Assembly (NCBI GenBank): GCA_900543945.1
Contig: UQTN01000088.1
Location: 1 to 9,077 of the forward strand
Length of the DNA: 9,077 nt
Origin: an uncultured Collinsella sp.
Lineage (GTDB): Bacteria > Actinomycetota > Coriobacteriia > Coriobacteriales > Coriobacteriaceae
Direction of reading: 5' to 3'
The translations under genes and the position numbers were made by a program. Under the pieces are notes generated by a model. It was not told the origin of the DNA, did not search any database, and was given only the letters and a program-made list of their open reading frames with translations. Shown in pieces: positions 1 through 6,092 of the stretch. The stretch's first letter is position 1. The number at the start of each line of letters is the position of its first letter.

Positions 1-1060
1 CGAGCGCTTCCCCGAGCGCCGCGCCTCCGCCCCCGGTGATGCCGCCGACCGCGCCCGCATCACGCCCGAGACCGAGCTCGACGTGCCCGCCACCTCCGTC
101 TACCAGGCCGGCGCCATCAAGCTCGAGGAGGAGCTCTCCCCTGCTGAAGCCTTCGAAACCGGCATGGGCGAGGCTGCCTACGCCTACTTGGCCGAACACG
201 CTACCAAGCGCATCGTCATCGATGTGCCCGCATACAAGCACGTTACGGTTGCTGTGCGCGTGAGCGGTGTCGATGCCGCCGCGGCCATCGCCGCCATCGA
301 CGTCGTCGCCCGCCCGCAGGCAACGCTCGACCTGCAGATCGCCCTGGACTCCCCCGTTGCCGGCGAGGGTGTCGTGGGCTCCGTGCTACGCGTGTGCGCC
401 CACGAGTATGCCACCGTCAACGTGACCTGCACGCAGACGCTCGACGATAGCTGGATCGCGCTCGACGACACCGGCCTGTTCCTGGACGAGGGCGCGCGCG
501 TCAACGTGCAGCACACCGTCCTGGGTGCCGGCGCCAGCGCCACCGGCCTTGCCGGCGACCTGCTGGGCGATACCGCCAAGGTCACCATCGATACCGATTA
601 CCTGGGTGCCCGCGAGCAGGTGCGCGACTTTAACTACGAGCTGCGCCACCGCGGTCGCAAGACCGAGTGCGAGATCGACGCCAACGGTGTGCTGACCGGC
701 ACGTCCAAGAAGGTCTACCGCGGCACCATCGACCTCGTGCACGGCTGCAAGGGTGCAACCGGCACCGAGCGAGAGACGGTGCTTTTGGCCAACAGGGGCG
801 TCGACAACAAGACCGTTCCCGTCATTCTCTGCGACGAGGACGACGTCGCCGGCAACCACGGCGCCACCATCGGTCACGTCCGCGACGAGCAGCTATTCTA
901 CCTCGCCTGCCGCGGCCTTGACCAAAACGCCGCCGAGGACCTGTTCATCCGCGCCAAGCTGGAGGACGCCGCGCTTTCCGCCACCGACGAGCGCACCCGC
1001 GCCGCCGTCGTCCGCCTGGGAAACAACCTGATCGACAACTTTGAAGAGGAGCTCGCATGA
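1..1060 (+). CDS. sufD: SufD, Fe-S cluster assembly scaffold subunit (5' partial)
   Basis: SufD pairs with SufB and the SufC ATPase to build Fe-S clusters in the cytosol. The frame is open from base 2, so the gene starts outside the window; 352 residues are visible, against a usual length of a little over 400. An internal GTG at 83 is not a likely start because good coding sequence precedes it. The C-terminal core is diagnostic: an RHRGRKTECEID stretch, YRGTIDLVHG, then NHGATIG followed by DEQLFYLACRGL. The HGATIG histidine (codon 857-859) matches the conserved SufD histidine implicated in cluster assembly with SufB; SufB proteins differ at this place. The stop overlaps the sufS start as ATGA, so the two are translationally coupled. 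SufB is the main alternative, but the HGATIG motif and the position before sufS favour SufD. sufC and sufB are expected upstream (inference). Confidence 0.93.
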   Translation, partial: ERFPERRASAPGDAADRARITPETELDVPATSVYQAGAIKLEEELSPAEAFETGMGEAAYAYLAEHATKRIVIDVPAYKHVTVAVRVSGVDAAAAIAAIDVVARPQATLDLQIALDSPVAGEGVVGSVLRVCAHEYATVNVTCTQTLDDSWIALDDTGLFLDEGARVNVQHTVLGAGASATGLAGDLLGDTAKVTIDTDYLGAREQVRDFNYELRHRGRKTECEIDANGVLTGTSKKVYRGTIDLVHGCKGATGTERETVLLANRGVDNKTVPVILCDEDDVAGNHGATIGHVRDEQLFYLACRGLDQNAAEDLFIRAKLEDAALSATDERTRAAVVRLGNNLIDNFEEELA

Positions 1061-2382
1061 TCGACACCGAGCACGTTAAATGCGATACCTGCACTGCCCC
1101 CGAGCCCATGGAGCTCGACGCCAGCGACGAGGCTTCGCGCGGCTGGCCCACCGTGGACATCGAGACCAACCCCTACAAGGGCCAGTTCCCGCTGTTCCAG
1201 CAGCACCCCGAGATCGCCTTCCTCGATAGCGCCGCCACCGCGCAGCGCCCTGCCTGTGTGCTCGACGCCGAGCGCAACTTCTATCAGCGCATGAACGCCA
1301 ACCCCCTGCGCGGACTGTACTCGCTGTCCGTCGAGGCCACCGACGCCATCGCGAAGGTGCGCCAGCAAATCGCCGACCTCATCGGCGCCCCCAACGCCAA
1401 CGAGGTCGTCTTCACCCGCAACACGAGCGAGTCGCTCAACCTGGTCGCCAAAAGCTTTGCGCCCACAGTGCTCGAACCGGGCGACGAGGTCGTCATCACC
1501 ATCATGGAGCACCACTCCAACCTGATTCCGTGGCAGCAGGTCTGCCGCGAGACCGGCGCCAAGCTCGTCTACCTCTACCCCACCAAGACCGGCCAGCTCA
1601 CCACCGAGGAGGTTCTTGCAAAGGTGGGTCCCAAGACCAAGATCCTGGCCGTGGGACAGGTCTCCAACGTGTTGGGCGTCGAGAACCCGGTCAAGAACCT
1701 CGGCAAGCTCGTGCACAAGTACGGCGGCTACCTGGTCGTCGACGGTGCGCAGTCGCTGCCACACATGCCGGTCGATGTGGCCGACCTGGGCGCCGACTTC
1801 TTTGCCTTTAGCGCGCACAAGGCCATGGGCCCCATGGGCATCGGCGTGCTGTGGGGCAAGATGGACCTGCTCAACGCCATGCCGCCCATGCTCACCGGCG
1901 GCGAGATGATCGATTCGGTCACCGAGCAGGACGCCGTCTGGGCTCCCGTCCCCGAGAAGTTCGAGGCGGGTACGCAGGACGCCGCCGGCATCTTCGCCAC
2001 GGGTGCGGCACTCGACTACCTGGTCAACACGGTGGGTTACGAGAACATCCAGGCCCGCGAGCAGGCACTCGTCCACTATCTGATGGGCGAACTCATGCAG
2101 CTCGACTTTGTCCAGATCATCGGCTCCATCTATTGGGATAACCACCACGGCGTCGTGAGCTTTAACGTCAAGGGCATCCACCCGCACGACGTCGCGAGCA
2201 TCATGGACATGGACGGCGTCTGCATCCGCGCCGGCCACCACTGCGCGCAGCCGCTGCTCACCTGGCTGGGCGTCGAGAACCTTGCCTGCTGCCGCGCTAG
2301 CGTGGCCTTCTACAACGACAAGGCCGACATCGACAAGTTCATCGCCGGCCTGCATCACGTTTGGAGCACGTTCAATGGGTAA
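1057..2382 (+). CDS. sufS: SufS, group II cysteine desulfurase
   Basis: PLP enzyme that converts L-cysteine to alanine and holds the sulfur as a persulfide for transfer to SufU. The protein has 441 residues; the family is usually near 405-415. The aminotransferase class V fold is complete: LDSAATAQRP near 56-65, EHHSN at 151-155, VDGAQS at 228-233, the PLP lysine in FSAHK (K255), KFEAGTQ at 301-307, and the catalytic cysteine C396 in RAGHHCAQPL. The extra length is an N-terminal extension of about 36 residues carrying CDTC (C9, C12). The ATG at 1057 is supported by a GAAGAGGAG ribosome site at 1043-1051 and by the 4-bp overlap with sufD; the next Met (codon 1108) has no ribosome site. The GHHC active-site loop and the adjacent sufU point to SufS rather than IscS/NifS. 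Confidence 0.96.
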   Translation: MIDTEHVKCDTCTAPEPMELDASDEASRGWPTVDIETNPYKGQFPLFQQHPEIAFLDSAATAQRPACVLDAERNFYQRMNANPLRGLYSLSVEATDAIAKVRQQIADLIGAPNANEVVFTRNTSESLNLVAKSFAPTVLEPGDEVVITIMEHHSNLIPWQQVCRETGAKLVYLYPTKTGQLTTEEVLAKVGPKTKILAVGQVSNVLGVENPVKNLGKLVHKYGGYLVVDGAQSLPHMPVDVADLGADFFAFSAHKAMGPMGIGVLWGKMDLLNAMPPMLTGGEMIDSVTEQDAVWAPVPEKFEAGTQDAAGIFATGAALDYLVNTVGYENIQAREQALVHYLMGELMQLDFVQIIGSIYWDNHHGVVSFNVKGIHPHDVASIMDMDGVCIRAGHHCAQPLLTWLGVENLACCRASVAFYNDKADIDKFIAGLHHVWSTFNG

Positions 2383-2809
2383 TCTGTACACCTCCACCAC
2401 ATTTATGGAGCATAACTCGCATCCCGACTACAAGTACGAGATGGATGCCCCCACGCACGAGCACGAGGGCATTAACCCCAGCTGCGGCGACGAGCTCACC
2501 TTGCAACTACGTGTCGAGAACAACGTGATCGAAGAGGCCTCCTTTACCGGCCACGGCTGCGCCATCAGCCAGGCCAGCGCCGACATCATGTCCGACCTCA
2601 TCACCGGCGAGACCGTCGAGGAAGCTCGCCGCCTGGCAGAGCTCTTCCTCGCCATGATCCGCGGCGAGCAGCTCTCCGAGGAGGACCTGGAAGACCTGGA
2701 CGAAGCCGCCCAGCTCCAAGACATCTCGCACATGCCCGCCCGCGTCAAATGCGCCGAGCTCGCCTGGCGCACCCTCGACGGCATGCTCACGGGACAAAAT
2801 AATCAGTAG
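2375..2809 (+). CDS. sufU: SufU, sulfur acceptor/scaffold for SufS
   Basis: SufU is a zinc-binding IscU-like protein that takes the persulfide from SufS and passes it on to SufBCD. The 144-residue protein is close to the usual SufU length. It shows NPSCGD (C37, D39), GHGCAISQAS (C62) and RVKCAELAW (C126), the three Cys and one Asp that bind zinc in characterised SufU proteins. The long spacing of C62 to C126, with an acidic stretch (SEEDLEDLDE, 101-110), fits SufU rather than IscU, which lacks this insertion. The frame is open further upstream (from 2282) inside sufS, but the ATG at 2375 gives an 8-bp overlap with sufS, has GGAG at 2363-2366, and yields the expected N-terminus (MGNLYTSTTFMEH). 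It is the last gene of the visible suf operon. Confidence 0.94.
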   Translation: MGNLYTSTTFMEHNSHPDYKYEMDAPTHEHEGINPSCGDELTLQLRVENNVIEEASFTGHGCAISQASADIMSDLITGETVEEARRLAELFLAMIRGEQLSEEDLEDLDEAAQLQDISHMPARVKCAELAWRTLDGMLTGQNNQ

Positions 2810-2837
2810 TATTTGTCCCAAATCTTAAGAATTTTGT

Positions 2838-2874
2838 TGGCCGAATCGCTTGACAAGAGTGGTTCGGCCATTTT
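2838..2874 (+). terminator. Intrinsic terminator after sufU
   Basis: A perfect 8-bp stem (TGGCCGAA at 2838-2845 with TTCGGCCA at 2863-2870) closes a 17-nt loop and is followed by TTTT, 28 bp after the sufU stop. It ends exactly where the convergent transposase gene ends. On the minus strand the stem is followed by ACAAAATT, so termination that way should be weak. The loop is long for a terminator, hence moderate confidence. Confidence 0.65.
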
Positions 2875-3675
2875 CTATTCCGAGCCCTCAGCCTGAGCAT
2901 TCACCCGCGCATAAGCGCGCACGATACGAGAGACGGCACTCTTGCTGATTCCCGTATACCGTTCGATCTCGCGCACCGTGTAGCCGCCATCGTGCAGGGC
3001 GAAAACGATTCCGTCTCGCCGCGAGGGTGCTACGGTCTTGAGTTCGTTGAGCGGCACACCCAGGCGCTTCGCCATCTTGTCGGCAAACGCACGCCGCTCC
3101 CACTCTGTCTCATCCATATCGTGAATCACCGGATCGGAACCATCGGGCATCGACAGAGAATAATCCAGAAACCCCTTGGCAGACTCAAAGAGCTCAAGCA
3201 CACAAGAAGGGTCCGAAAATCCCCTCGTCGTATCGTTGTCATACGCTCTCAGATACTCGGCAAAGCTGCTCCAGGGATAACGCTCGATCAGGGCGATACC
3301 CGCCTCCTGCGGATTAGCGTGAACATAGCGAATGGCAGCCATTAGATAACGGTCGGTATCGAGCGAGCGCCGGTCAAAACGGTTCTGGAACAGATGACCC
3401 GTGCGCCCCGTGCGTTTATTGAACCGCCGCGCGTACGTCAAAAGCAGCCGGTGCATCGCCGCGCTCATCGCGTCCTCGTAATCTGCAAGCACCAGATGCA
3501 CGTGATTGCCCATAAGGCACCAGGCGATAACCGTCACGCCCGCCTCGCGGCAGCACTCGCGCATCAGCTCCAAAAACTCCCACCGGTCTTCATCGCCCTC
3601 AAAGATGAGCTGCTTGCCCACACCGCGGGCACAGACATGGTAAAAGCCGGTAACCGTTCTCCAAACGCGCTGCAT
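2875..3675 (-). CDS. REP-associated tyrosine transposase (RAYT, Y1/HUH family) with C-terminal HTH
   Basis: Member of the Y1 transposase family (IS200/IS605-related HUH nucleases), of the single-copy RAYT type; such enzymes nick single-stranded DNA through a tyrosine and can mobilise REP hairpins. The 266-residue protein shows an N-terminal YHVCARGVGKQLIF segment (12-25), the metal-binding HUH motif in MGNHVHLVL (H58, H60), FQNRFDRR (96-103), and RYVHANPQEAGI, whose Tyr (Y117) is the likely nucleophile. A conserved YPWSSFAEY follows at 133-141. The C-terminus (about 220-257) is a helix-turn-helix (GYTVREIERYTGISKSAVSR). The frame is open to an ATG at 3888, but the ATG at 3675 is preferred: it has GAAGGGAG just upstream and starts the family's normal N-terminus. 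Motifs are intact with no frameshift, so it may be active. It converges on sufU and diverges from the scaffold gene. Confidence 0.88.
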   Translation of the reverse strand: MQRVWRTVTGFYHVCARGVGKQLIFEGDEDRWEFLELMRECCREAGVTVIAWCLMGNHVHLVLADYEDAMSAAMHRLLLTYARRFNKRTGRTGHLFQNRFDRRSLDTDRYLMAAIRYVHANPQEAGIALIERYPWSSFAEYLRAYDNDTTRGFSDPSCVLELFESAKGFLDYSLSMPDGSDPVIHDMDETEWERRAFADKMAKRLGVPLNELKTVAPSRRDGIVFALHDGGYTVREIERYTGISKSAVSRIVRAYARVNAQAEGSE

Positions 3676-4078
3676 GGCGCTCCCTTCGCCGGGATCTGAT
3701 TGCCATCCAATACAGCACGATTGAAGCGTGCCATCAAAACATTCACGCAAAACAATACACTCGCGCGGCCAAAGGCAGTAAACGGGCGGCGAACGGCACC
3801 GTTGCAACAGGTCAGACCCCGCAACGCATACAAGAGCTGACCAAAAGCTTGCCCAAGACGAACCCCCTCTACGGAAGTTCGCGACCACAGAACATATAGT
3901 TAAACCGTTTCAATTAAAACTTCCGGACTTCTCGCTACGAAAACTGAGCCGTTCGCCGAATATTCCGTGCATTTCGCGGTATTATAGGGGCTGCATGTCA
4001 TGTCCCTTTCGAAGGGTCGCCCGGCAATCGCCAGCCACGACCCCCAGACGGGACGCCAACACGATAGAGAGGAGAGGC
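3676..4078. other. 403-bp intergenic region between divergent genes
   Basis: No convincing gene is seen here. The stretch is richer in A+T than its neighbours, especially at 3890-3985. It should hold the promoter of the minus-strand transposase gene and that of the scaffold operon. Visible structure: AACGG/CCGTT hairpin at 3793-3804, a near-palindrome GTTTCAATTAAAAC at 3907-3920, an 8-bp palindrome GAATATTC at 3958-3965, a candidate -10 box at 3980-3985, and a CCCTTTCGAAGGG hairpin at 4004-4016 in the presumed leader. Confidence 0.6.
3957..3988 (+). promoter_or_regulatory. Candidate promoter of the scaffold/GGGtGRT operon with GAATATTC palindrome
   Basis: TATTAT at 3980-3985 is a good -10 candidate, about 94 bp before the scaffold ATG. 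No clear -35 consensus sits 16-18 bp upstream; that place is taken by the palindrome GAATATTC (3958-3965). This may mean an activator-dependent or repressor-controlled promoter, or that the true promoter lies elsewhere. The call rests on pattern only. Confidence 0.3.
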
Positions 4079-4813
4079 ATGCAGTACTCACAGGAAGTGG
4101 AGAACATGTGCCCCGTTGCCAAGGGTGCATACCACGGCCCCGCACCCATCCCCGAGGAGGGCAAGTGGGTCCAGGCTAAGGAGATTTCCGACATCTCCGG
4201 TCTTACGCACGGTGTGGGTTGGTGCGCACCTCAGCAGGGCGCCTGCAAGCTCACGCTGAACGTCAAGGACGGCATCATCGAGGAGGCCCTCGTTGAGACC
4301 ATCGGCTGCTCCGGCATGACCCACTCTGCCGCCATGGCTTCCGAGATCCTTCCCGGTAAGACCATCCTCGAGGCCCTCAACACCGACCTCGTCTGCGACG
4401 CCATCAACGTTGCTATGCGCGAGATCTTCCTGCAGATCGTTTACGGCCGCAGCCAGACCGCGTTCTCCGAGGGCGGCCTGCCCGTGGGCGCCTCCCTCGA
4501 CGACCTCGGCAAGGGCCTTCGCTCTCAGGTCGGCACCATGTTCGGCACCAAGGCCAAGGGCGCTCGTTACCTCGAGCTCGCTCAGGGCTACGTCACCCGC
4601 ATGGCTCTCAACGACAAGAACGAGATCATCGCATTCGAGTTCCTGAACCTCGGCAAGTTCACCGACGCCGTCAAGGCCGGCAAGACCCCCGAGGAGGCCA
4701 TCGCTGGCGCTATGGGCCACTATGGTCAGTGGGAGAACGCTGCCAAGTACATCGACCCGCGCACCGACGAGGAGACTCACTCCGTCGCCAGCGTGTTCCC
4801 GGTTCACGAGTAG
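4079..4813 (+). CDS. IscU/NifU-like iron-sulfur scaffold family protein (partner of GGGtGRT protein)
   Basis: 244 residues, cytosolic, no signal or membrane segment. Residues about 50-125 resemble the IscU/NifU N-terminal scaffold domain: a Cys (C56), then LTLNVKDGIIEEA, GCSGMTHSAAMAS (C77) and LPGKTILEAL. Other cysteines are C11, C49 and C106. The CGD motif of true scaffolds is replaced by CKL, so the usual Asp ligand is missing. The second half (about 130-220) is not IscU-like at first sight, but residues 173-208 echo the first domain. A role in cluster or metal-sulfur handling is inferred from family resemblance only. The ATG at 4079 follows AGAGGAGAG (4066-4074); an upstream in-frame ATG at 3995 lacks this. 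The gene is 18 bp ahead of the GGGtGRT gene and certainly co-transcribed. All Lys codons are AAG, and GCT and CGT are frequent, which suggests high expression. Confidence 0.85.
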   Translation: MQYSQEVENMCPVAKGAYHGPAPIPEEGKWVQAKEISDISGLTHGVGWCAPQQGACKLTLNVKDGIIEEALVETIGCSGMTHSAAMASEILPGKTILEALNTDLVCDAINVAMREIFLQIVYGRSQTAFSEGGLPVGASLDDLGKGLRSQVGTMFGTKAKGARYLELAQGYVTRMALNDKNEIIAFEFLNLGKFTDAVKAGKTPEEAIAGAMGHYGQWENAAKYIDPRTDEETHSVASVFPVHE

Positions 4814-4831
4814 AAAGGGAGGGAAATAACT

Positions 4832-5836
4832 ATGACTGTTACGTTCGAAGGTTACGAGCGCCGCGCTGACAAGATCAACAAGTGCCTCGCCGACAACGGC
4901 ATCGCCTCCCTCGAGGAAGCTCTGCAGATCTGCACCGACAAGGGCTTCAACCCGCGTGAGATCGTCAACAACACCCAGTCCATCGCCTTCCAGAACGCCG
5001 AGTGGGCCTACACCCTCGGCTGCGCTCTCGCTGTCAAGCGTGGCGCCAAGACCGCTTCTGAGGCTGCCGCCATCATCGGCGAGGGCATCCAGGCCTTCAC
5101 CGTTCCCGGCTCCGTCGCTGAGGACCGCAAGGTCGGTCTGGGCCACGGCAACCTGGGCGCTATGCTGCTCTCCGACGACACCGAGTGCTTCGCCTTCCTG
5201 GCCGGCCATGAGTCCTTCGCTGCCGCTGAGGGCGCTATCGGCCTGGCTCTGAACGCCAACAAGGCTCGCAAGAAGCCGCTGCGCGTTATCCTTAACGGTC
5301 TGGGCAAGGACGCCGCCCAGATCATCGCCCGCATCAACGGCTTCACCTATGTGAAGACCCAGTTCGACTACTACACGGGCGAGCTCAAGGTCGTCGAGAC
5401 CATCCCCTACTCCGATGGTCCCCGCGCTGCCGTTAACTGCTACGGCTCCGACGACGTCCGCGAGGGCGTTGCCATCATGTGGCACGAGAACGTCGACATC
5501 TCGATCACCGGTAACTCCACCAACCCCACGCGCTTCCAGCACCCCGTCGCTGGCACCTACAAGAAGGAGCGCATCGAGGCTGGCAAGAAGTACTTCTCCG
5601 TCGCTTCTGGTGGCGGCACTGGCCGTACCCTGCACCCGGACAACATGGGCGCCGGCCCTGCCTCTTACGGCATGACCGACACCATGGGCCGCATGCACTC
5701 CGACGCCCAGTTCGCCGGTTCTTCCTCCGTGCCTGCGCACGTTGACATGATGGGTCTCATCGGCATGGGCAACAACCCCATGGTCGGTGCCACCGTCGCC
5801 TGCGCTGTCGCCGTCGAGGAGGCCCTCAAGGCCTAA
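4832..5836 (+). CDS. GGGtGRT family protein, function unknown
   Basis: 334-residue soluble protein that I recognise by the motif naming its Pfam family: GGGTGRT at residues 260-266 (in VASGGGTGRTLHPD). The C-terminus is rich in Gly and Met (NMGAGPASYGMTD, MMGLIGMGNNPMVG), and cysteines lie at 18, 34, 64, 119, 203 and 324. No signal peptide, membrane segment or known catalytic motif is visible. The family has no established biochemical role that I know of; its members commonly sit beside an Fe-S scaffold-like gene, as here. The start at 4832 has AAAGGGAGGG at 4814-4823. Codon use matches that of highly expressed genes: every Lys is AAG, and GCT and CGT recur. A function tied to Fe-S or metal-sulfur chemistry is inferred from context. 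A terminator lies about 36 bp after the stop. Confidence 0.88.
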   Translation: MTVTFEGYERRADKINKCLADNGIASLEEALQICTDKGFNPREIVNNTQSIAFQNAEWAYTLGCALAVKRGAKTASEAAAIIGEGIQAFTVPGSVAEDRKVGLGHGNLGAMLLSDDTECFAFLAGHESFAAAEGAIGLALNANKARKKPLRVILNGLGKDAAQIIARINGFTYVKTQFDYYTGELKVVETIPYSDGPRAAVNCYGSDDVREGVAIMWHENVDISITGNSTNPTRFQHPVAGTYKKERIEAGKKYFSVASGGGTGRTLHPDNMGAGPASYGMTDTMGRMHSDAQFAGSSSVPAHVDMMGLIGMGNNPMVGATVACAVAVEEALKA

Positions 5837-5851
5837 TCGCGCCCGCGCGAT
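5836..5851 (+). other. Small GC hairpin after the GGGtGRT stop codon
   Basis: ATCGCG (5836-5841) pairs with CGCGAT (5846-5851) around a 4-nt loop, starting at the last base of the stop codon. There is no T-run behind it. It may protect the 3' end of the transcript or be incidental. Confidence 0.35.
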
Positions 5852-5871
5852 GCTCATATAGTTGAGCTTTG

Positions 5872-5904
5872 GAGCCGCTACCTTTCGAGGTAGCGGCTCT
5901 TTTT
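5872..5904 (+). terminator. Strong intrinsic terminator of the scaffold/GGGtGRT operon
   Basis: A perfect 11-bp stem (GAGCCGCTACC at 5872-5882 with GGTAGCGGCTC at 5889-5899), a 6-nt loop (TTTCGA), and TTTTT directly after. It closes the two-gene unit and isolates it from the flavoprotein gene downstream. Confidence 0.93.
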
Positions 5905-6092
5905 GTTTGCGCTGCTGCAGGGTGGCTAACGCCAATATATCAGTTGGGGCGATATACGAGATGTGATGAAATGGAGCATCAGAACGCCCATGACGCCCAC
6001 CTGCCATATGTGCCCTTTACCGATTTGCCGAGTCTTTGCGGCCCCATTGCCGATCACCCGTGCGACAATGCGCCGGACGAGAAAGGAATCCG

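Noticed and set aside
898..2400. 500-residue minus-strand open frame opposite sufS
   Set aside because: It mirrors the GC-rich codon bias of sufD/sufS; the protein is repetitive in V, D, G, L and H, shows no motif, and the + strand gene is certain.
3676..3888. Extended N-terminus of the transposase to an ATG at 3888
   Set aside because: The extra 71 residues are Cys- and Arg-rich without family likeness, while the ATG at 3675 has a good ribosome site and begins the family's usual N-terminus.
3995..4078. Upstream start of the scaffold-like gene at 3995
   Set aside because: It lies almost on the presumed transcription start and within the leader hairpin, lacks a ribosome site, and adds a Pro/Arg-rich segment unlike the rest; 4079 has AGAGGAGAG.
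4088..6007. 639-residue minus-strand open frame opposite the scaffold and GGGtGRT genes
   Set aside because: It spans two well-supported genes and the terminator between operons, with low-complexity G/V/L/D composition. This is the expected shadow of strongly biased codons.
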